Positions 6,793 through 13,692 of a stretch of DNA of 20,396 nucleotides are shown piece after piece. The notes under the pieces were generated by a model that made no database searches, had not been told where the DNA came from, and was given only the letters and a program-made list of their open reading frames with translations. Numbering within the stretch: position 1 is the stretch's first letter; each line of letters opens with the position of its first letter. Where the stretch lies: positions 1-20,396 of IMG/VR virus record IMGVR_UViG_3300025151_000392; one strand, given 5' to 3'. The translations under genes were made by a program, and so were the position numbers. The DNA is from a virus.

Positions 6793-7861
6793 TCGGATCG
6801 ATGAGCAGATAGCCGAGAAGGAAGGTCGTAGTCGTGGCCACCTAGGATTCAGCGGGATAGGTGATGACGATGAGTACAAGCAGTGGATGGGATTCCATTG
6901 GTGCTTACCGTCCACCTTCGGCGGCAGAATGCTGCGCCTGTTTGACCTAGGCAATCGCATCGAAGATCAAGTCGTTGAGAACATGCGCGACACCGATGTT
7001 ATTTCCATTGCATCTCATGACAAGGACGGCAACCAATTCCGTGCGTCGTTCTTTGGCGGACACTTCGCAGGCTCCTGTGACGGCCTTCTCAAAGGCGTAT
7101 TTCCACCGCCTAGTGAAGAGGTGGTCTTGCTGCTTGAGGTAAAGAGCGCCAACGACAAGCGGTTCAAGGAGCTTGTAAAGCTGCAGAGCTACGAAGCTTG
7201 GAGCGAAACGTATCGATGGCAGATCCACGCTTACATGGGCGCCCTTGGCCTGGCCATGTGCATGGTGGTAGTGGTCAACAAGAACAATAGCGAGGTGTAC
7301 GAGGAGATCATCGATTTCAACCCACACCTATGGGACAAGGCACAGGCTAGAGCTTGGCGAATCATCACCAGTGATGCACCCGACAAAGACACACGCATGT
7401 CTGAGAAGGACTGGCGCATGAAGAATGAGTCCAACCTGTACCGTGATATCTACTACGGGCGCCGTCTGCCGGAATCGGTCAACTGCAGGAACTGCGTCAA
7501 CTCCAAACCGCTGATTGATTCAAACGGCGCTGTATGGTTCTGCAAGCGCAAGGAGAAGTCTCTGACGCTGCAGGAGCAACGTGACGGGTGCAAAGATCAC
7601 ATGTGGATACCTGCATTGGTTAACGCAAACCACCTGCCAGGCAAGAGTACAGACGATTCTATGGCCTATCAGGTGGGCATCATGGAGTTTTACAACTCAA
7701 CATCAGAGGTGACGGGCGAGTACCACTACAGCAGTTCTGAGATCAGAGAGCTATCAAAGGCAGACTTCGATGCTGGGCTAATGATGACTGGTGAAAGCGT
7801 GCGACGTGACTTCCCAGGTAGCTACCTAGATAACGTTGATGAGCGCAAGGTTCCGTTCTAA
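6770..7861 (+). CDS. PD-(D/E)XK exonuclease with a Cys cluster (Cas4/RecB-like)
   Basis: 363 residues. The nuclease core is visible as GSCDG (D104), LLEVKSA (E123 and K125) and RWQIHAYM (Q151), the D...ExK...Q pattern of RecB/Cas4-like nucleases. Four cysteines follow (C239, C242, C258, C274), with C239-x2-C242 first; in Cas4/AddB nucleases such cysteines hold an iron-sulphur cluster, though here all four lie after the core and a zinc site is equally possible. The last part (about 280-363) is of unknown fold. The gene overlaps the helicase by 23 bases and has AAGGAAGG eight bases upstream of its ATG, so the two are probably produced together. Likely job: resecting DNA ends for the Sak4/SSB pair. 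Its TAA interlocks with the stop of the opposing gene. Confidence 0.8.
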   Translation: MSLASIFDRIDEQIAEKEGRSRGHLGFSGIGDDDEYKQWMGFHWCLPSTFGGRMLRLFDLGNRIEDQVVENMRDTDVISIASHDKDGNQFRASFFGGHFAGSCDGLLKGVFPPPSEEVVLLLEVKSANDKRFKELVKLQSYEAWSETYRWQIHAYMGALGLAMCMVVVVNKNNSEVYEEIIDFNPHLWDKAQARAWRIITSDAPDKDTRMSEKDWRMKNESNLYRDIYYGRRLPESVNCRNCVNSKPLIDSNGAVWFCKRKEKSLTLQEQRDGCKDHMWIPALVNANHLPGKSTDDSMAYQVGIMEFYNSTSEVTGEYHYSSSEIRELSKADFDAGLMMTGESVRRDFPGSYLDNVDERKVPF

Positions 7862-8229
7862 TCCCACTCTCGTGGGTCTTTGACGATCAGTATCTTGGTG
7901 CCAGGGTAGAGGGCTTCGACAAGCTTCTTCTTGAGCGCGAACACTTGGGTGACTACACCCTTAACGTCCTCTACTACCACCTCGCCATCTCGTTTGTAGC
8001 GGAAGTCTGCGATGTATGAGCAGATCTTCTTTTCTTCGCCATCAACCATGATCCTGCACGGGAAGTCTACCTGGACCTCGAGGTCTGTCAGTTCACCCGT
8101 GGCTTCGTATTTCTTGAGTATCTTGTATCGCGCTGCTTCAAGCTTGGAGTCAAAGACAATGCCGTCGTACTCAGTCTTCTTTGCGAAGTACTTGCTCTTG
8201 CCTTTCTTTGGTGCCCGCTTTGGGATCAC
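7858..8229 (-). CDS. DUF1064 family PD-(D/E)XK nuclease, candidate junction resolvase
   Basis: 123 residues matching the DUF1064 layout: a basic N-terminus, KTEYDGIVFDSKLEAARY at 18-35 (E31), YIADF at 73-77 (D75), and VVEDVKG at 85-91 (D88, K90). These give the E...D...DxK arrangement of small restriction-fold nucleases such as phage endonuclease I, so a Holliday-junction or branched-DNA nuclease is likely. The start is GTG at 8229, one base after the stop of the 1347-aa gene; the ATG two bases earlier runs into a stop at once. It is the last gene of the leftward virion operon, so it would be made late, when branched replication products must be cleared before packaging. Its TAG overlaps the opposing TAA by three bases. 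Confidence 0.8.
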   Translation of the reverse strand: MIPKRAPKKGKSKYFAKKTEYDGIVFDSKLEAARYKILKKYEATGELTDLEVQVDFPCRIMVDGEEKKICSYIADFRYKRDGEVVVEDVKGVVTQVFALKKKLVEALYPGTKILIVKDPREWD

Positions 8230-8230
8230 A

Positions 8231-11200
8231 TCAACTACCGCCCATCAGTTTCTCTTCTTCCTGCTGGCGCAGGAACTGTGATGCACGATTAAACAGGGAT
8301 GGCATCTGAGGCGCAACAGGCGCTGTGCTAGGCTGTGCAGGCCCGCTTTGAGGCGCACTTTGTGGTGAAGGTGCAGCCTGCAAAGCTTCCGCTCTAGCCG
8401 CTTGTGCTTCAGCTTGAGCCTTTGGCCTAAAAGCAGCGCCTTGGAATTGAGCTAATTGCTCACCTATAGCGCCCATATCTAACGGATTAGATAGCTTGTT
8501 TTCATTTCCACGCAAAGCGATCTTTATCGTCTCAGAGCTTGGGAAGAATGCTTTAAATCGACCTGACATGACCATGCCTAGGTTTGGGGTTTTAGCTTCT
8601 TTCAGCGGCTTAATAATTTCAGAGTTGGTAAGCCCAAGCGTTTTGGCGTCTTCAATCGCCATGTTCAAATCGCGCAGCGCCTTGAAGCGTTGTTCGTTTG
8701 CAGTAATAAACGCCTGAGTGGTGGTTTCTGCATCAACATTGCCACGAGTCTTTGCCACCTGATTAAAGATACCGGCAGCATCACGGACGTTTCTTGCCGC
8801 TTCAAGTGCACGATAATACAGCACACGTTCAGTGCGTGGCTTGATGCTTTTGACGCCAGTCAAAGCCTCTGCAAATTCTTGTGCTGGGTCTAAACGATAA
8901 CCTTGCTTGCTAACACCAAGTTCTGCATCGCCAATAGAAACAGAGGCTACGGCTCTAGGAAAATCTCTGAGCGTAAATGACAAAGACCCAGGAGCAATTG
9001 ATGTTGGGCTGGTAGTAATATCTACTGGGCTGAATCCAGGCATCAAACCATCAGCAAAGTGAGCAAAGCTTTTGCCAAACTTTGTTCCTAGCGTATCTGT
9101 CTCTCTGTAGATTGGACGATTGAAGGTCGTATTGTTTCTCAATATGTCCAAAGCTTTTTCTGTAACAATCGCTTCGCTCATAAACGGCGAAAAGAACTCT
9201 CTTGCCGCACCACCTTCACCAAGGCTTGCGTTAAACGCGATGGTGCTCAAATCTTCTTCCTTCGTAATACCGTTGTTCACCGCATTGAACACAGCGGCGG
9301 CAGGTCTGCCAACGTAGTCATATGGATTGGTATACGAGAAGTTATAAAAGTCTGTGACCTTGCCATTCTTGTCGGTAGCAACAGGTATCAACGTCGAGTT
9401 TCTATCCCAGTCAGCAGCCATAGATCGCTTGTATGCATCAATCTGCTCCTGATCCGCGCCGGTCAGAAGCGTGCCTGCTTTTACTAATGAAGCTGGTATT
9501 GCTGCGTTTACTGATACAAGTCCAGCTAGGCGCTTCATACCTATCTCACGAAGCTCTGGTGACTCACTTGCCAGTTCTTTGATACTGCGCCCAAGAATGT
9601 TGCCACTGGTCCTGATCATCTCAGCAGGGAATGCTACGAAGTTACCAAATGGAAGTTGACGCAAACGTTTGATGGCTTCTGGAACACGCGCATAGTTAGG
9701 AACAGTGTCCTTAACAATCTCTGCAGCCTCTCGCTTCATGGCAATTTTAAGCTGTTCTGGCGTCAACTCAGATGGCCTTATGACTGGCCCAAACTCCGTG
9801 AAGTTTCTGGGATCAGACACAGGCAGTGCAGTGTTTGGGTTCTTAGCAAATATATTTTCAAGACGGCCAAGCTCCATCTCAAAGCTGTATGTTTTCCACA
9901 CATCATCAGACGCTTGGTAAAGCTTTGCGGCAAAACCGTTTTGCATTCCTTGGGCTTTCTTAAATAGTTTACCAGTCACGCCTGAACCAAGGCCTGTGCC
10001 TTCGGCTGCATCGTTGAGCAAGGACTCAAACTCACCAATCTTGGCATTAGTGTTAATAACGCCTAGGTCAACGAGTTCGTTGTAGTAATTTTGCCTTTCG
10101 GCCAACGTGGTGTTTGCTTTACCAGGACCCGTTAGCCTTTGGTTAAGATTGCTGAATATGGTTGAAACAGAGTTGGCAAGCGATTTTCCACCACCCACAT
10201 TGCCATTAGCAAGCGCAAAGAAGCTTGCGGTGGTAGCGTTTCTGATCTGAGTGATTGGGCTGTAGACAGTTTTCGCTATCTGAGACATACCCTTCAAGCC
10301 TAAAAACGTCGAGTACAAGGGTATATTTCCCTTGGACAAGTCAAACACATCGCTGCCACCCTCAAGCGCCGTCTTGTACTCATTCTTTATGTACTTGCCT
10401 GCAAGCGGACCAAACCTGGCTTTTTGTGAAGCAGTTATTTCGCCAAGGGGATTGCCCGCCTCTGCACCTACTCTTGAGTAATCTCCAAGCTTTGCGTTTG
10501 GCGGGATCGTATCGAATATAAACTTTGCACCGTCTGGAAGCTTGGCGTTGTAATCAATTAAGTTTTTGTAGTACTCAGCCTTCGCTATGTGCTTCGACAT
10601 GATGTCAACGGTTTCAACCATCTTGGTTCGCAAGCCAGCTTCTTGCTCACCAATGTCTCTAGCCCTGATACGTTCTGGACGGAACCGCATGACAACGTCT
10701 TTTGCGCCCGTGTACTCGCCAAGGAAGTCTCTTACTGCAGGTAGATCATCAAGCTTCCTGCCCTTCAACATTCCTTGAGACACGCCTTTCAGTGTTGCTG
10801 AATCAACAACATCTCTTGGTTGCATCTTAGCGTTGTTGAAGTTGCCTTGAATCATACTGTTCAACAACTCTCTAGCTTGAGCTTCGTCAAGCTGAGAGGC
10901 CTCATCTAGGCCACGGCTTGATTTAACAAGCTCCTCTACCGCAAGTTCTGCTTGTTCTGCCGTAGGCGAGTAGTTGGTATCTTTCAATGCGCGGTAAAGA
11001 CGCATGCCGTAAAACGTTTTGTTGTTTCCTATCGCCTCAATCAGAGCGTTTTTTGATTCATCGCTTTGAAGACCATCTTCTAATATGTCTTTTACAGATG
11101 TGCTCAAACCATCGATTTGTGCTCGCAGATCCCTCGCGCCATCGAACAAACTCAAGTCTTTCCTATTGCCGAATAGGCTTTTTGGTGTGTTCTGAGCAAT

Positions 11201-12274
11201 GATTTGATCTATTTCTTTTAACTTCTTTTCTGCTGCAATCTTTACAGCTTCACGTCCAACTCCAGGTTTCATGCCTGTGGTTTCTGCAAACAAAAAATCA
11301 TTCAGCGTATCAAGTACCTGCGACTTGTCTTGATCATTGAACAATCCTTCGTTCTTGTTCACAAAAGACAGAGCGTTCTCCATCTTCTCGACAGCTTGTC
11401 TTGCTTGAGAGTTCTGAGCCGCTATCTGAGTTACCCGCATGGCATCGTATTGAGCCGTGAACCTATCTGGCAACTCGCCTTGCTGAGTCAAATACTTACG
11501 ACCAACCTTCTTGAGACGATCTACCTGTCTTTGCATGAACGTAGGGTTTTCAAGGTCTGGCCTTACACCAACAGCACTAAATGGCGTCTCTGGATCTCTA
11601 ATAGCTTGAGCCGCAGCCTTTGCAAAATCTGTACGGCCAAGAGCGCCAAGCCCTGCGCCAACAGTCTTTGCGCCCAAAGATGCAATAGCGGGTACGCCAA
11701 GGATTACAGCAGCACCTTCTGCGCCTACACGCAAACGATTGGAAAGGTTGGCGGCAGAAAGCTCTGCACCAGATAAGTCTGATGTATCTATTCGCTTGGT
11801 GGGTCCAGCGTCAAAAAAGTCGCCAAGGGTTTCAACATCTGGTGTGGTGGCAGCTATATCTGCACCGACTGTTGCGCCAAGCTTCCCCACTGATCCAACG
11901 CCTTTAACCGCTTTAGCAGCGAGTCCACCAGGAGCAGCGAACTGAGCGATGAATCGAGAGGCTTTGCCTATCTCGGTTTGAGTTTCAGGCTTGTACTTGT
12001 TAAAGAAATTTCTTACAGACTGAATGCTTTCTTCGTCAGCACCAAGAAGCTCCATAGGCAATGTGGTGATGCCCTCTGTCGCGCTGACAAGGCCAGCGCC
12101 AATGCCTCTGCCGATATCACCTATGGCGGATACGTCTTCTTCGCCTAGCTGGGCGCCACGCTCTACAATTGGATTTTCAGCAGCCCATTCAGCCGCTCTG
12201 CGGGCAGCATAATCGGGATCGTCGGTGCGAACATTTATTGTTCTGCCACTTCCGTCAGGTACGGCTACTATCAT
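8231..12274 (-). CDS. Very large internal virion / DNA-ejection-type protein (1347 aa)
   Basis: The largest gene in the window. The N-terminus (MIVAVPDGSG, then YAARRAAEWAAENP at 22-35) is a short segment typical of phage ejected virion proteins. Gly/Ala-rich hydrophobic stretches occur at about 55-78, 183-212 and again near 910-935, as if the protein could enter a membrane. The middle is helical, with a segment near 680 (SPITQIRNATTASFFAL) and a later one (VPEAIKRLRQLPFGNF) of a kind I have seen in other large phage virion proteins. The last 80 residues are Ala/Gln/Pro-rich. No lysozyme or protease motif is obvious. Size, composition and place after other internal proteins suggest a P22 gp16/T7 gp16-like role by analogy only. 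Start ATG overlaps the previous stop as TAATG. Confidence 0.7.
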   Translation of the reverse strand: MIVAVPDGSGRTINVRTDDPDYAARRAAEWAAENPIVERGAQLGEEDVSAIGDIGRGIGAGLVSATEGITTLPMELLGADEESIQSVRNFFNKYKPETQTEIGKASRFIAQFAAPGGLAAKAVKGVGSVGKLGATVGADIAATTPDVETLGDFFDAGPTKRIDTSDLSGAELSAANLSNRLRVGAEGAAVILGVPAIASLGAKTVGAGLGALGRTDFAKAAAQAIRDPETPFSAVGVRPDLENPTFMQRQVDRLKKVGRKYLTQQGELPDRFTAQYDAMRVTQIAAQNSQARQAVEKMENALSFVNKNEGLFNDQDKSQVLDTLNDFLFAETTGMKPGVGREAVKIAAEKKLKEIDQIIAQNTPKSLFGNRKDLSLFDGARDLRAQIDGLSTSVKDILEDGLQSDESKNALIEAIGNNKTFYGMRLYRALKDTNYSPTAEQAELAVEELVKSSRGLDEASQLDEAQARELLNSMIQGNFNNAKMQPRDVVDSATLKGVSQGMLKGRKLDDLPAVRDFLGEYTGAKDVVMRFRPERIRARDIGEQEAGLRTKMVETVDIMSKHIAKAEYYKNLIDYNAKLPDGAKFIFDTIPPNAKLGDYSRVGAEAGNPLGEITASQKARFGPLAGKYIKNEYKTALEGGSDVFDLSKGNIPLYSTFLGLKGMSQIAKTVYSPITQIRNATTASFFALANGNVGGGKSLANSVSTIFSNLNQRLTGPGKANTTLAERQNYYNELVDLGVINTNAKIGEFESLLNDAAEGTGLGSGVTGKLFKKAQGMQNGFAAKLYQASDDVWKTYSFEMELGRLENIFAKNPNTALPVSDPRNFTEFGPVIRPSELTPEQLKIAMKREAAEIVKDTVPNYARVPEAIKRLRQLPFGNFVAFPAEMIRTSGNILGRSIKELASESPELREIGMKRLAGLVSVNAAIPASLVKAGTLLTGADQEQIDAYKRSMAADWDRNSTLIPVATDKNGKVTDFYNFSYTNPYDYVGRPAAAVFNAVNNGITKEEDLSTIAFNASLGEGGAAREFFSPFMSEAIVTEKALDILRNNTTFNRPIYRETDTLGTKFGKSFAHFADGLMPGFSPVDITTSPTSIAPGSLSFTLRDFPRAVASVSIGDAELGVSKQGYRLDPAQEFAEALTGVKSIKPRTERVLYYRALEAARNVRDAAGIFNQVAKTRGNVDAETTTQAFITANEQRFKALRDLNMAIEDAKTLGLTNSEIIKPLKEAKTPNLGMVMSGRFKAFFPSSETIKIALRGNENKLSNPLDMGAIGEQLAQFQGAAFRPKAQAEAQAARAEALQAAPSPQSAPQSGPAQPSTAPVAPQMPSLFNRASQFLRQQEEEKLMGGS

Positions 12275-13692
12275 TAGTCAATATCATCAGAGGGAGCGGC
12301 TGCAACCCCAAGGCTAACTCTTGCGTCTTCAGGAAGCCGGTAACCAGTTGCCGCTTCAAACTGTGCAATTTGTTCTGGAGTAACACTGCCAGCAGTATCA
12401 ACAGCCTCTGAGAATAAGGTCATGAATTCATCTCTAGGTGTTGCTTGGTTTGAAAGCAAAGAAATAATTTCATTGTCAGCAAGATCTGTTGTTTCTTTCA
12501 AGAACTGATAGTTGCGGATTAAGGCAGTATCATCAGGCTCTCTCTGCGCCTCAAGCTGCTTGTACTCCTCTTTGCCCAAGGTGAAGTCGCTGAAGAAGTC
12601 ACGCGGCACAAAACCTTCTGACGGCTGAGCCGCTTTAGCTAAAGCATATCTGGTAGCTGGATCTTGCAAGCCTTCAAGCACTCGACTGCCTGCACCCTTC
12701 AACATATCAAGGAAGGTTTGAGGTTTTGCTGTTTCTGTATCATCTCCAACACTTTCAGTAACAACAACAGGTGAAGGTACTTCAGCAGCTTCGGGTGGAG
12801 TTGGGCCAGAGATAAGTTCTGACAGCGCACTTATCTCTGGCGTTGCCATAAACCTATCGTATTCTTCTTTTGTAATTCTTCCTGCTCTTAAAGCCGCATC
12901 AAGAGCGGCGCTTAACCCAGAACTCAAATAATCTGTGCCAAATGCCAGATCTGTTGCGCCAGCGCCAAGTCCTGCAATCCCTGCGCCTTTCGCGGTGGAT
13001 TTTATTCCACGACCTACGGCCCTGACCGGCGTTGTTACCCTTGACGTTGCTGATGAAACGGCGTCCTTGGCACGAGCAACTCTGCCCAGGGCAGGCTTGG
13101 GTTTAGTCGGGACAATCGTTGTGCCTTGAATGTCCCTTTGGCTCATCACCCTTTTGCCAGAAGGTGGTGCAGCAAGATCCTCTGCGCTCATTTTGGCGCT
13201 AGGCTTCGCCTTTGGCTTGAAACCTTTAACTCTTCTTAATACTGGGTGAAGCTGCATCAGTGCAGTTATTGCAGCAGTGGTAAGAGCGCCAGAACCAGCG
13301 GCAGTAAATGCTTCCTCTGTGGTCATTTTTTTAAGTGCTTCATAAAGCTCGGGCGATATGGAATCTTCAGGGTTTCTAAGAAAGTCTCCAAAGCCTCTAA
13401 CTTCTTCGGCCAAGTCACCAACAAAGTCACCCTCTGCATACCCACGAATAGGCGCAACGCCTGCCATGATGCCGCCACCTTGGCGCATCTGTGGTGTTTG
13501 GAACATGGGTCTGTTCATGATTTCGTTGTACATCATGCCACCTTGATTCATCGCGTTTGCTTCTGACAGCGCAATTGCTATCGCCTGCTTTGGATTTGTT
13601 ACCTTTTTACCCGAACCGCCAGACTTGAGATCGCCCGCTTTGAACTCTCCCATGACCTTGCTGATCTTCTTTTCACGTTTGCTTTTGGCCAC
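12274..13692 (-). CDS. Ejection-type virion protein with N-terminal DUF6496-like segment (472 aa)
   Basis: The N-terminus resembles the short phage segment I know as DUF6496: KVMGEFKAGDLKSG, then KQAIAIALSEA about ten residues later. It is followed by a Met/Gln-rich linker with GVAPIRGYAEGDF, which recurs in phage internal proteins. Hydrophobic Gly/Ala runs (around 130-150 and 235-270) alternate with basic linkers; the C-terminal third is helical and acidic. The best start is GTG at 13692: CAAAGG (13704-13699) is six bases before it, whereas the TTG at 13698 would touch that site. This start overlaps the end of the 752-aa gene by 20 bases. Its stop overlaps the 1347-aa gene's ATG. Probably packaged with and ejected alongside its neighbours; the exact job is unknown. 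Confidence 0.65.
   Translation of the reverse strand: MAKSKREKKISKVMGEFKAGDLKSGGSGKKVTNPKQAIAIALSEANAMNQGGMMYNEIMNRPMFQTPQMRQGGGIMAGVAPIRGYAEGDFVGDLAEEVRGFGDFLRNPEDSISPELYEALKKMTTEEAFTAAGSGALTTAAITALMQLHPVLRRVKGFKPKAKPSAKMSAEDLAAPPSGKRVMSQRDIQGTTIVPTKPKPALGRVARAKDAVSSATSRVTTPVRAVGRGIKSTAKGAGIAGLGAGATDLAFGTDYLSSGLSAALDAALRAGRITKEEYDRFMATPEISALSELISGPTPPEAAEVPSPVVVTESVGDDTETAKPQTFLDMLKGAGSRVLEGLQDPATRYALAKAAQPSEGFVPRDFFSDFTLGKEEYKQLEAQREPDDTALIRNYQFLKETTDLADNEIISLLSNQATPRDEFMTLFSEAVDTAGSVTPEQIAQFEAATGYRLPEDARVSLGVAAAPSDDID

Noticed and set aside
6382-6960. Minus-strand open frame of 192 codons
   Set aside because: It spans the helicase end and exonuclease start on the other strand; both carry recognisable motifs and ribosome sites, and this frame has none.
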